Assembly: GCA_905221605.1 (NCBI GenBank) | Contig: CAJNDS010000147.1 | Coordinates: 517,273-581,272 of the forward strand | Source: Symbiodinium natans | Lineage: Eukaryota > Sar > Dinophyceae > Suessiales > Symbiodiniaceae | Length of the DNA: 64,000 nt | Direction of reading: 5' to 3' | In this document: positions 51,101 through 59,730 of the stretch, one piece after another | How positions within the stretch are numbered: position 1 is the stretch's first letter | How the letters are laid out: every line of letters starts with the position of its first letter | Program-made: the position numbers and the translations under genes | The notes under the pieces: generated by a model | Seen by the model: the letters and a program-made list of their open reading frames with translations, nothing else | What the model was told of the DNA's origin: nothing | The model's database searches: none

Positions 51101-52481
51101 CCGGTTTAGTTCTGACCACTAAGGTGTACTACAAGCACCATGGGGCCACCCGGCTGCTGCTTGCAGCAAAGGCGCAGCTCGATGGTGGGATTTCTCCTTC
51201 CATGCACTATGCCGCCATCTCGGACAATGCAGAACCTTGGGGACGAAAGGAACCCTGAAGGGTTTATTGGTTCATATACCCTTATCAGAATTACAGCAAC
51301 AGTATAGGTTGGTTCATATACCCTTATAAGAATTGCAGTAGTAGTATAGGGTATAGGACCCCCAAGTTTAAGGTTCATTTCGTCCCCCCAAGGAAGGCGT
51401 CCGCCTGCTGCACACGGCAGGCAGCGGGCTGTTGGCCCAGAACCTGTTCCTTGGGGACCAAAAGAACCCTAAAATTGGGGTCATATACCCTGTACTACTA
51501 TAATTCCTATTAAGGTATATGAACCATAAACCCTAAAAATTGGGGTCATATACCCTGTACTACTATAATTCCTATTAAGGCATATGAACCATAAACCCTT
51601 TTAGGGTTCCCTAAAAGGGTTTATGGTTCATATACCCTGTACTACTATAATTCCTATTAAGGTATATGAACCATAAACCCTTTTAGGGTTCTTTTCGTCC
51701 CCAAGGTTTGGAGTCACAGCCTTCCAGGCTGCCGCCACGTATGCAGCCATGGGAGCCTTAGAGGAGATGTTGGTACCTTGGGGGACGACATGAAGTTCTA
51801 AAAGGGTTTATGGTTCATGTACCTTTATAATAAGAAGAATTTTTAGGAGTGTTGGGTAGATGACCCCAGCTTTTGTCCCGAAGGTACGTGATACCGGTGG
51901 CCTAGACACGCTCGAGTTGTCGACGGCGCTCTGGTGTGCCACTGCCTTTCGCGGCGGCTCGGCACAGCTTGTGCAGCGCCTGATCAACTCGCGCGCCGAG
52001 GTTGACTTCCAGTTCCTTGGGGACGAAAGGAACCCTAAAGGGCTTTATGGTTCATATACCTTAATACCTTAATAGGAATCATAGTAGTACAGGGTATATT
52101 CCAATTTTAGGATTCATTTGGTCCCTAAGGTTCAGCGTGCCACGCGCCATCCGCCCAGTGGGCCGACTTTTCTTTGCAGCAAAATCCTTACAACACTGGC
52201 TTGGTTGGGCCAGTCTTCAGACGGCACATGCCTACCATCAGCATGGTAGCACGCCGTTGATGCAGGCCATCCGGATGGCCCAGTGGGAAGCTGCAGCGTC
52301 CCTGATTGCAGCTGGCGCTCGCACAGACATACGGAACGGCCGCAACTGGACCGCAGCCGACTTCGCCAGGGGCAAATCGGTCCCCCACTTCCTGCAGATG
52401 GGCTTGGATGGGGTTCCGTGCGAGTGTAGGAGGGTGTCCTCTCTTGCGCTGTCCGACGGCTATGTGGAGGTGTACATGTGA
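48177..52481 (+). CDS. SHQW / VWYDYFS ankyrin-repeat protein
   Basis: Exons: 48177-48219; 48663-48731; 48873-48950; 49441-49545; 49674-49834; 49956-50227; 50344-50420; 50598-50674; 50788-50974; 51124-51231; 51393-51445; 51706-51772; 51884-52011; 52130-52481 (TGA). From 48663 on this is 577 codons without a stop. N-terminal domain: VEPHEKLKARGELVVF, AVFISHQWL, NPDPDLKQMRIL, ALFVWYDYFSCPQ, INSIPGYIAKCKFFVALCP, RRRGWCIVERASREL, WILVQSDV, then ankyrin-type helices (GWRPLHYAALAGSCEVLKGL, GATRLLLAAKAQLDGG, GSTPLMQAIRMAQWEAAASL). I recall similar SHQW/WYDYFS proteins as numerous in dinoflagellates; function unknown to me. The 5' end is not reached, and the join at 49545/49674 is the least certain. 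The ankyrin part suggests protein binding. Confidence 0.85.
48732..48872 (+). mobile_element. Ankyrin gene intron, family C with telomeric insert
   Basis: CCTGGTAGCCCAG / CTGGGCTACCAAG, flanked by GCTA / GCTA; about eight CCCTAAA units inside. Donor GC. Joins SHQWL to AKRNPDPD. Confidence 0.88.
48951..49440 (+). other. Ankyrin gene intron with telomeric inverted ends
   Basis: Starts GTTTAGGG (then TTTCGGG, TTTGGGG variants) and ends with a CCCTATAAA tract and TTCTACAG|G. A degenerate family H element (about 49057-49196) lies inside. Confidence 0.75.
49327..49403 (+). repeat. (CCCTATAAA)n variant telomeric array
   Basis: About eight 9-base units, a TA-expanded form of CCCTAAA. Confidence 0.92.
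49835..49955 (+). mobile_element. Ankyrin gene intron, family D
   Basis: CTGGGTTTTGGAGTACTACAC / TCTACTCCAAAGCTAAG, flanked by GACT / GACT. Donor GA, acceptor AAG|G. Confidence 0.9.
50228..50343 (+). mobile_element. Ankyrin gene intron, family D
   Basis: CTGGGTCTTGGAGTACTATAC / TCTACTCCAAAGCTAAG, flanked by GAGC / GAGC. Nearly identical to the copy at 49835, so a recent pair. Confidence 0.9.
50421..50597 (+). mobile_element. Ankyrin gene intron, family A with internal duplication
   Basis: TCTTGGGGACCC / GTTCCCCAAGG; flanks GCT / GTT. Body repeated (ATTTGGGGTCATGTACCC second unit). Donor GC. Confidence 0.85.
50675..50787 (+). mobile_element. Ankyrin gene intron, family A
   Basis: CCTTGGGGAC / GTCCCCAAGG, flanked by GAA / GAA. 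Donor GA. Confidence 0.9.
50975..51123 (+). mobile_element. Ankyrin gene intron, family B with telomeric insert
   Basis: CTTAGTAGCAGAG / TCTGACCACTAAG, flanked by GTGT / GTGT; six CCCTAAA units inside. Donor GT. Confidence 0.88.
51232..51392 (+). mobile_element. Ankyrin gene intron, family A, reversed body
   Basis: CCTTGGGGACGAAAGG / CGTCCCCCCAAGG, flanked by GAA / GAA. Body runs in the opposite orientation to most copies and is partly doubled. Donor GA. Confidence 0.88.
51446..51705 (+). mobile_element. Ankyrin gene intron, family A, triplicated body
   Basis: CCTTGGGGAC / GTCCCCAAGG, flanked by GTT / GTT. Three tandem or inverted bodies (TGTACTACTATAATTCCTAT occurs three times). Donor GT. 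Confidence 0.88.
51773..51883 (+). mobile_element. Ankyrin gene intron, family A, reversed body
   Basis: CCTTGGGGGACGACATGAAG / TTTGTCCCGAAGG, flanked by GTA / GTA. Donor GT. Confidence 0.87.
52012..52129 (+). mobile_element. Ankyrin gene intron, family A, reversed body
   Basis: CCTTGGGGACGAAAGG / TTTGGTCCCTAAGG, flanked by GTT / GTT. Donor GT. Confidence 0.88.
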
Positions 52482-52983
52482 AGTCTGCGAAGTGTCTTGT
52501 CACCATTTTCCGCCCCTTATCAGAAGGGTTGTAGATGGCACCTATGATTTTTGAAGCCTCTTGATCTCCACTATATTCTGCAGGGCGGGTGGAAGCACGA
52601 GCCTGATAGGAGCTTAATCAGTATCGGGCTTCCGAACCCTAAACCCTAAAAACCGGCCTCCATGGAAGAACCCCAAGCACCGCCGCACAAGCTTAAGTGT
52701 ATGGACTAGGGTTTAGTTTTTAGGGTTCAAACGGGTTAAGGGTGTAGGGTTTAGGGTTTAGGGTTTAGGGTTCAGCGTTTAGGGTGAAGTCTCACACCAG
52801 AGCTTTTCTATGGCAAGTATATGGACCATCCAGTCTCCGAGGCTTGTGTTTCCGAAGATCCTGCTTCAACATTCAAATCTTTTCTACCTGAGCCTAGCCC
52901 TAAACCCTAAACCCCAAATCCTAAACCCTAAACCCCAAACCCTAAACCCGAAACCCGCCTCTAAACCCTAAACCCGTTTGGGG
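52482..52983. other. Spacer between two genes
   Basis: Probable 3' UTR to about 52570, then two short exon-like pieces (52584-52632 GWKHEPDRSLISIGLP after CTGCAG; 52671-52715 MEEPQAPPHKLKCMD) and telomeric tracts in both orientations. Confidence 0.4.
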
Positions 52984-53939
52984 GACGCCGGGGCTTGGCA
53001 CGCATGTGATTCGCGCCCTCGGCGAGCGTGCCGGCATTCTGCCGGAGGCTACTTTTCCTAGGCACTTCAGAAAGGAGACTCCCGAACCCCAGGGAATCCT
53101 CGGAACCCTGACAACCCTAAAAACCCTAAGAGCCCCTGAAGCGCTAGAAAAACCGGGTTTTCTAGGAATTCTAGGAGTTCTAGGAACCCATTGAACCCTC
53201 TAGGAACCCATTGAACCCTGAGCTCCTTATGACCTTAGCCTTAGCCACTGCGGTTGGGCCCTGCAGCCCCGCCAAAGCGGGGTGGTAGGCCCGGTATTCG
53301 AGGGCTGGTCAGTCACCTTGCATGTTCTTCTGCCCATAAATGGATCCTTTCGCGAGCTCCGAAAAAAAGCGCAACTAGACTCTCGGTGACGAAAGGAGCC
53401 CAACTTTGACGGGGGTTGGTTATCCATATCCCTGCAGTGAACGGATTTTTCGTAGCATGGAGGTATTGTATATGATTGGAAATGTTGGGTTCATTTAAGC
53501 CCAAGGTTGTGGGATTGCAGCACGTGCATGTGGTTCGGCGTGCGCGATTCGACCTGATGCTTTCTGATGGACACTTGCCAAACACAACGCATCACAACCC
53601 TGAACGCTAAACCCTAAACCCTAAAACTGGCCACCCCGTGCTCGGATTTCTTGGCGATCTGCCACGCTGCATGAGACAGCTTATAAGCCCAAAGGATCAT
53701 GAGATTGCGGCATTCTGCCCGGTGACCTGCCCGAAGAATTTTTGGGTTTGCATTTGTTTCAGTAGGGTTTAGGGTTTAGGGTTTAGGGTTTAGGGTTGGG
53801 CTCTTTTGGTTTGCTTGACTGAACCGCGGCACGAGAGTTGCAAGCCGAAGCCATGGACGAGACGCGCGTAGACCCAGAAGACGGGTACGTCTACACGCAG
53901 CTCGGCGAGTTCCATGGGAAAGGGAGAGACAAGGCATGA
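52984..53939 (+). CDS. Unrecognised multi-exon gene
   Basis: Exons in order: about 52984-53061 (LGTHVIRALGERAGILPEAT); 53289-53377 (GTAG|G; GPVFEGWSVTLHVLLPINGS, FRELRKKAQL); 53506 to about 53600 (VVGLQHVHVVRRARFDLMLS); about 53626-53765 (GHPVLGFLGDLPRCMRQLIS, FCPVTCPKNFW); about 53823-53939 (ETRVDPEDGYVYTQLGEFHG, TGA). The 53377/53506 join across a degenerate family A element keeps frame; other joins were not closed and telomeric tracts separate them. No domain recognised. One gene or two is open; ATG at 53853 could also be a start. Confidence 0.58.
53378..53505 (+). mobile_element. Degenerate family A element as intron
   Basis: CTCGGTGACGAAAGG at left, GGGTTCATTTAAGCCCAAGG at right; reversed-type body. 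Donor GA, acceptor AAG|G, phase 0. Confidence 0.72.
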
Positions 53940-54129
53940 GCTCCATAAAAGCATCTTTAGAGGGTTTAGGGTTTAGGGTTTAGGGTTATGGGGTTCTCAA
54001 AAAAAGGGGGGTTCATGGGGGCAGGTGCCCAGGGAACCTTGGGGAAGCTTATAGGGAGCCCAAAAGAGAGTCGTAGGGAGTATTAGGGAGCCTTGGGTGA
54101 GATACCCCGCTTCAACCCCCCTCCCTTAA

Positions 54130-54240
54130 CCTTGGGGACCAAAAGAACCCTAAAATTGGGGTCATATACCCTGTACTACTATAATTCCTATTAAGGTATA
54201 TGAACCATAAACCCTTTTAGGGTTCATTTCGTCCCCAAGG
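54130..54240 (+). mobile_element. Family A element
   Basis: Near-consensus CCTTGGGGAC / GTCCCCAAGG, AA on both flanks, preceded by T. No exon seen to the left. Confidence 0.88.
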
Positions 54241-54317
54241 AAGAGCCCAATAAACACACAAACCCTTTCGAATTGCCGCAGTCAACCCTGAAGACCATGC
54301 ACTACACGCGCAAGACG

Positions 54318-54560
54318 CACAACCCAGGCACGCAGGCACACAGGCACACAGGCATACAGACACACTTAGACCACGCACACAGAGGGAGGGAGAGAGAGGG
54401 AGAGAGAGACACACACACACACACACAGAGTGAACGAGACACGCGGACAGACATGCAGACGTGTCTTGGCAGTGCGGCGCCGTGCGTCTGTGCATGTGGG
54501 TGTCTGTCTGTGCGTCACAGTGTGTCATGTGTGTCTGTGCAACTGTGTGTCAAGGTCTCT
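54318..54560 (+). repeat. CA/GA-rich then TG-rich microsatellite
   Basis: CACAGG and GAGA/CACA units to about 54435, then TGTCTGTG units from 54484. Frames over it are artefacts. Confidence 0.88.
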
Positions 54561-54739
54561 GTATCTCTGTATGTCTGTGTTTATGAGCTAAGATCCTTTC
54601 GGCGGTTTTTTGTTTTTCTTCAAAACACCAAGGAAAATCTCTTGGGAGGAGCCTCTTTCGGGCTTGTTGGGAGCCTTTGGGGGGCGAAATGGGGCTTTGC
54701 AGAGTCGATTTTGTGTGTGTGTGTGTGTGTGTTTTTCAG

Positions 54740-54934
54740 AGAACTTCTGCAAGACTTGGAGCTGGAATGGGCAAGGGTTTAGGGTTTAGGGTTTAGGGTT
54801 TCGGGCCAACCGTTTCGGGGCGGATCACAGGCTGCGCCGGGCAAAGGCTTGCTGGGTTGCAGGAGGTGACCCTGGCGCCTGCCTGCAAGGGACCGGCCCC
54901 CGGGTCAAGGGCTCAGAGATTCCAGGATTACTAG
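54740..54934 (+). CDS. Two exons, unrecognised C-terminus
   Basis: 54740-54775 after (GT)n TTTTTCAG reads ELLQDLELEWA and ends AAG before GGTTTAGGG; 54863-54934 after GGGTTGCAG reads EVTLAPACKGPAPGSRAQRF then QDY and TAG. Whether they join directly was not shown. Confidence 0.52.
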
Positions 54935-55043
54935 AATCACTATAATTGCACTATAATTACTATAATTACTATAATTACCATAATTACGATAATTGCTACA
55001 ATTACTATAATCACTATAATTACTAGAATTGCTATTCTAGAAT
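54927..55043 (+). repeat. (ATAATTACT)n minisatellite
   Basis: About twelve degenerate 9-base units, AT-rich, unlike surroundings. Confidence 0.9.
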
Positions 55044-55147
55044 AAGGATTGTAGGGTTTAGGGGTCATTCGGTGGCCATGGGACTGAATTCCAAATGTGG
55101 GCCCAGGGAAGTTTGCAAGGCGGACACGTGTCATGACTGCAACGGAG

Positions 55148-55250
55148 GTATGATGAGATCTTTCGCCACTACCGGCGACAGCTGCACGTCAGCAGAAGTC
55201 ATGCCCCACTTTACGGGGATCTCCAGCGTTCCCTGAAAATCTGGCTTTAA
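55148..55250 (+). CDS. C-terminal exon, unrecognised
   Basis: ACGGAG|G acceptor; YDEIFRHYRRQLHVSRSHAP then LYGDLQRSLKIWL and TAA. The stop touches a truncated family I element (ACAGTCCTTAATAGGG), so the true end may have been changed by it. Confidence 0.62.
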
Positions 55251-55410
55251 ACAGTCCTTAATAGGGAGTACATACCTATTTTTATCCCTGTTAAGGGCTG
55301 TTAGCGTTAGGGGGAACATCCCAACTGGCCCCATTCAACAGAGACAGTGTTCGGTCTTTCCGTTTCCCAGTCCCTGCGAAGTGGCCCAAAGCCAATGTAC
55401 TGTCCTGAAG

Positions 55411-55630
55411 CTTGGTAGCTTAAAGTGGTACCCTGGGATGTTCCCATGTTCCCCCTTAGGCTAACAGTCCTTGACAGGCGATTAAAATCCTTGTAAAAAG
55501 ACTGTTAGGATAAGGGGGAACATCCCAAATGGTACCCTTTATATACGCTCCTTTTTTGGTTTTGGGTTCCCTTATATCGAACCTACCCAAAAAAGTACCC
55601 TTACTTTCAGATGCTTACTGGGCTACCGAG
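55411..55630 (+). mobile_element. Family C element containing a nested family I element
   Basis: Outer CTTGGTAGCTTAAAGTGGTACC / GCTTACTGGGCTACCGAG. Inner TGGGATGTTCCCATG... to GGGGGAACATCCCAAA (about 55434-55529), with TGGTACCC directly outside on both sides. Confidence 0.85.
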
Positions 55631-55755
55631 CGAGTAGTAGGACATGGAGGTTTAAGACTTCTAGGGCTGTGCACTAGTCTTCGTACAGCATGTGCTCAGT
55701 CTAGTCGCGTGCTTTCAAGATTTAGGGCTTAGGGTTCTGAAACCCTAAACCCTAG

Positions 55756-55912
55756 ACCCTACAAACCCTACAAACCCTACAAACCCTACAAACCCTACAA
55801 GCCCTACAGACCCTACAGACCCTACAAACCCTACAAACCCTACAAACCCTACAAACCCTACAAACCCTACACACCCTACAAACCCAACAAACCCTACAAA
55901 CCCTACACCCTC
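55756..55912 (+). repeat. (CCCTACAAA)n variant telomeric array
   Basis: About seventeen 9-base units CCCTACAAA with CCCTACAGA variants, another expanded telomere form. Confidence 0.93.
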
Positions 55913-56330
55913 AACCCTAAACCCTAGCCTGGCAGACCGTTTTTTACAATTTTTGCACGGCTCATATTCGGCCGGACCATGGAGCAAGGTAATCAGCAAC
56001 CTGAGCCCCGAAACCCTACACCCTAAACCCTAAACCCTAAACCCTAAACCCTAAGCCCTAAGCCCTAAACCCTAAACCCTAAACCCTAAACCCTAGTCGG
56101 AGGCTCACGGGTAATTAGCTACACTCAGGGGCTGGGTAGTTTACCTTTAACCTCTTTGGTTATATACAATCCTGCTACCAATAAACGGTTAACCTTTTTT
56201 TGGGGCTCGGGTCTTCAGCCCCTCGGCATAAGTAGGGTAGCGGTTGTAGGTACCCTAAAACTGGGAATAATGTGTAGTTGCCATACTTTTCTGCCTACTT
56301 CATACTGCCCGTGCGCCAACAAGCACGCCC

Positions 56331-56400
56331 CTAAACCCTAAACCCTAAACCCTAAACCCTAAACCCTAAACCCTAAACCCTAAACCCTAAACCCTAAACC
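56331..56400 (+). repeat. (CCCTAAA)n interstitial telomeric tract
   Basis: Ten perfect units just before an exon-like segment. Confidence 0.93.
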
Positions 56401-56476
56401 GGAAGGGGCTACAGCCCGGACAGTATCAACGTCTACTGGGCGCCTGATCTCCATCAAGTGTCGGGCTTGCGAAGGT
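56401..56476 (+). CDS. Exon-like segment
   Basis: Reads GYSPDSINVYWAPDLHQVSG; possible donor GCGAAG|GTCTGG. A second frame is also open, so frame is not certain. Confidence 0.48.
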
Positions 56477-56513
56477 CTGGTTTCAGGAGGGGCCTTTCCA
56501 GACTCCCCCAAAA

Positions 56514-56560
56514 AAGCAACCAAAAACACACAAAAGAAGACTCCCTCCCCCCCAAAAAAG

Positions 56561-56619
<59 letters not shown>

Positions 56620-56735
56620 AAAGCAACAAACACACACCAAAGAAGACTCCCTCCCCCCCAAAAAAGCAGCAAAAACACACAAAAGAAGACTCCCTCCCCC
56701 CAAAAAAAAAAACAACAACAAAAACACAATAAAAG
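56514..56735 (+). repeat. Poly-C and AAAGAAGACTCCCTCCCC tandem repeat
   Basis: Four units of AAAGAAGACTCCCTCCCC separated by A runs, and a C run of about fifty bases (56561-56609). Frames on either strand (poly-Pro, poly-Gly) are artefacts. Confidence 0.93.
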
Positions 56736-57235
56736 AGCAATGAAAGGCCGAACCTAAGGCCGAAAAGCCTGGACCCCAACCCTGCACCCTCTTCTCTTGT
56801 GCTGGGGAACTCGACTTTTTGCCCCTCTAAGAAGTATTTGAGCTTATTTCTAGCCCAAGGGAGTATGAACAATGTGACTTTGCTAAGGTTCTAAGGGGAG
56901 TATAGGAGAAGCAAGTTGCAGAGCATTTGGCATGCGTCTGTCTTGTTGTGGGCTAGCTCTGGGATTGTTCTAAACCCTAAACCCTAAACCCTAAACCCTA
57001 AACCCTGATCCCTAATCCCTAATCCCTAAACCCTAACCCTAAACCCTAAACCCTAAAAGGGGGTGTCACAGCAACCCATGCTGCCTTGTCGCACGACCAC
57101 ATGGACCCTAACCTTGGTGTATAGGGTTTAGGGTTTAGGGTTTAGGGTTTAGGGTTTAGGGTATAGATTAGTATAGATGGTGATTTCTCTCAATGATGGT
57201 CCTATGGTGGGTCCTTAGTACAAGGCGGCCCCTAA

Positions 57236-57510
57236 ACCGTAAACCCTAAACCCTAAACCCTAAACCCTAAACCCTAAACCCTAAACCCTAAACCCTAAAC
57301 CCTAAACCCTAAACCCTAAACCCTAAACCCTAAACCCACCCTAATTGAGAGAGCTGGCCATACGAACCAAACAAAAACCCTTCTAGGGCTCATTGGGTCC
57401 CCAAGGTTGTTAAGCGGGCCGCAGTTCCCTAAACCCTAAACCCTAAACCCTAAACCCTAAACCCTAAACCCTAAACCCTAAACCCTAAACCCTAAACCCT
57501 AAACCCTGAA
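57236..57510 (+). repeat. Two CCCTAAA tracts with a family A remnant between
   Basis: About fourteen units (57240-57336), then GGGCTCATTGGGTCCCCAAGG (end 57404), then about eleven units from 57428. Confidence 0.9.
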
Positions 57511-57885
57511 TACCCTAAACCCTGAAAACCCTAAACCCTAAACTTGAACCCCAAACCCTGAGCCCTCAGCCTGAAATTAGACACGTCTCTGGCCTCTTAC
57601 GCTTCAAGGTTAGTCGGGGTCGCTTAAGCGCCAGGCCTTTATAGGGTTCTTTCAGTTCCGAACGTGATTCTCACTTCCGGACTAGGTAGCTGTTGTGGGT
57701 TGTGAGGATGATGAAATGCGCAGGAAACATAGGGATTGCAATCGGAGGTACTATAATCCCCATTAAGGACTGTTAGTGCAAGGGCGAACATGCCAAGATG
57801 TGTGCCCCATTTGAGGGGCTGGTCGGGGCTCCCTGAGTATGAAAGGGCTTCAACCCAAGAAAAACCCAAAACATCCCAAAACTAG

Positions 57886-58047
57886 GACCCCAAAGTCGGT
57901 TCCCTTACAAGTGCCCTTGAACTCCAAAAAGCGGCATTCCTCTCCATATTTCCTAGCCTTGAACTTCCAATGCCCCAAGGAGAAGACGATGTACGCAAAG
58001 CGAAAGCCAAAGGCGGGGCACGGACATGGATCCAGGAAGTAAGATAA
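57886..58047 (+). CDS. C-terminal exon, unrecognised
   Basis: AACTAG|G acceptor; DPKVGSLTSALELQKAAFLS, then IFPSLELPMPQGEDDVRKAK and a basic tail (KAKGGARTWIQEVR), TAA. 53 codons of good coding quality. Confidence 0.62.
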   Translation, partial: DPKVGSLTSALELQKAAFLSIFPSLELPMPQGEDDVRKAKAKGGARTWIQEVR

Positions 58048-58080
58048 GAACAGGTCCTACATGGAGCCCGTAGAGGATTC

Positions 58081-58212
58081 ATAATCTATATATGTATGTG
58101 CATATAGATATGTGTGTATATCTATCTATATATGTATATATATATATATATAGCTAGATATTCGGGGGGTCATGTATACATATATATATATATACATATA
58201 CATATGTGTGTG
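58081..58212 (+). repeat. TA/TATG microsatellite
   Basis: TATATGTA-type repeats with a short unique interruption at 58157-58172. Confidence 0.92.
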
Positions 58213-58362
58213 TATGACAGCACTGGCCCTAAAGGACACCGAAAATGGTGCCACCTGCCTAGGGACTTATAGTAGCCTGGGGTATGTGATCCCAGTTTCA
58301 TGTAGTGCCCAGGGCCAGCATCAGTCCCCAATCTAACGGATCTGGCTTTTATGTTCAGCACC

Positions 58363-58626
58363 ATGGCTGCTCCAGCGTGCCGTGAACATAGCGCGACACA
58401 GTGTGCTGGCGTGCCGGGTGTTAGCCCTAAAGCCCCGGAAGCACAATTTTCTCAGTATTGGTAAAGGTACTGCTCGCTTTGCAGTTGCGAGGGCCAAGCC
58501 CTCTAGATTTTCATGGGTGTATTTGTGGTGTCCACCTTGATGCTCCCACGATGCCCCGCAAAGGACGAAGCCCCATGTGCCTTGGGGTACCACATCGGTG
58601 TCCTTTTGTACTTGAAGGTAAACCCT
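58363..58626 (+). CDS. Probable two-exon segment, unrecognised
   Basis: ATG in CACCATGG starts MAAPACREHSATQCAGVPGV; after a CTCGCTTTGCAG acceptor (58484) the frame reads LRGPSPLDFHGCICGVHLDA, PTMPRKGRSPMCLGVPHRCP to TGA. Donor not fixed (GTGTTAG at about 58418 or GTAAAG at 58461, the latter giving only 24 bases of intron). Cys-rich. Confidence 0.5.
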
Positions 58627-58690
58627 GAACCCTGAACCCTAAACCCTCAACCCTAAACCCTAAACCCTCACTTGGGGTTTAGGACTGCAG

Positions 58691-58791
58691 GCCTGCCATT
58701 CACTGAGGTCGCTGAGAGCCTATGTGAGAGAGAGTTGGAAAGCCCTCATGGCCTGGCACCGATTCCTACCATGGAATCCTGTAGCCCTAAA
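58691..58791 (+). CDS. Exon before a family A element, unrecognised
   Basis: ACTGCAG|G acceptor; LPFTEVAESLCERELESPHG, LAPIPTMESCSPK, then a telomeric-like CCCTAAA at the element edge. After the element two frames are open (NEGYAASGATTRP or MRGTPPAEPPLDP). Confidence 0.55.
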
Positions 58792-58907
58792 CCTTGGGAA
58801 CCAAATGGACCCTGAAAGGTTTTTAGGGTTCATGGGCACCTTAGTAGGAACTATAGCTAGTATGGGGTTTATGATCCCCAAGTTTAGGGTTCATTTGGTC
58901 CTCAAGG
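58792..58907 (+). mobile_element. Family A element
   Basis: CCTTGGGAAC / GGTCCTCAAGG, AA on both flanks, preceded by A. Reversed-type body. Confidence 0.8.
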
Positions 58908-59000
58908 AATGAGGGGTACGCCGCCAGCGGAGCCACCACTAGACCCTAAACCCGAAACCCTAAACCCTGAACCCTAAACCCGAAACCCTAAACCCTGCAG

Positions 59001-59095
59001 GCATCAAAGGGGCAAGCTGAGCCCAAGGCCAAGGCCAAGGCCAAGGCGAAGGCCAAGGCGAAAGCCAAAGCCAAGCCGGAGGCTTCCCGGTCCAG
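59001..59095 (+). CDS. Exon with (AK)n tail, histone H1-like or basic DNA-binding tail
   Basis: CCCTGCAG|G acceptor; SKGQAEPKAKAKAK and so on, about nine AK pairs (59031-59074), then PEASRSR and CCAG|GTTTTT donor. Ala-Lys tails are found in H1-type and other basic nuclear proteins. Next piece may be 59315-59354 (ADLFGDAAALQRPR). Confidence 0.6.
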
Positions 59096-59675
59096 GTTTT
59101 TGGGGGGGTTTAGGGTCTTCAGGGTTTAGGGTTTAGGGTTTAAGCGTTTAGGGTTTAGGGTTACCTGGGGGGTTTAGGGTCTTCAGGGTTTAGGGTGTAA
59201 GCGTTTATAGGGCTTAGGGTTTTGGTTGGGGGGGTTTAGGGTTTGGGGTTTAGGGTTTAATTAAGCGTTTATAGGGTTTAGGGTTTAGGGTAATTAACCC
59301 CTAAACCCGAAACCGCTGACCTCTTCGGAGACGCTGCAGCACTGCAGCGTCCGCGGGGCAGGTCGCAACAAGTCAAAACCCTAAACCCTAAACCCCTAAA
59401 CCCCTAAACCCCTAAACAGGTGTCGGACTTGGGTTGCCTTAGACCTTGGGAGTTCAGCGCCCGAAACCCAAGTTGTGGTTCATGCCATGGGTTGGGAAAA
59501 AAAGGGTTTAGGGTTTAGGGTTTGCGTTGTACGTTATGAGTCTCGTAGTTTTGTGCATGATGTGAACCACACAAGTGGGCTAGCAGAGATGATGGGATGT
59601 AGGGTTACGGTTTAGGGCTTTGGGTGGAGGGTGTAGCTTGGGTTTCCCTAAACCCTAAACCTTAAGCCTTTGGGC

Positions 59676-59730
59676 GCTGATGCTTTTATTGAACTTCCAC
59701 GTTGGAGACCTCGCGCTGACTCCTTGAAGT
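59676..59730 (+). CDS. Exon-like segment
   Basis: Reads GADAFIELPRWRPRADSLKF before TTTAGGG. A further piece 59783-59860 (GLHGPCPLRMWFGYPSTLGA) ends in TGA. Confidence 0.45.

Noticed and set aside
53006-53194. Continuation of the exon beyond about 53061 (GILGTLTTLKTLRAPEAL...)
   Set aside because: Low-complexity sequence from degenerate ACCCTGA/CTAGGA motifs; only the first part looks coding.
56380-56872. Frames with poly-Gly or poly-Pro on both strands
   Set aside because: Produced by the long C run and the AAAGAAGACTCCC repeat.
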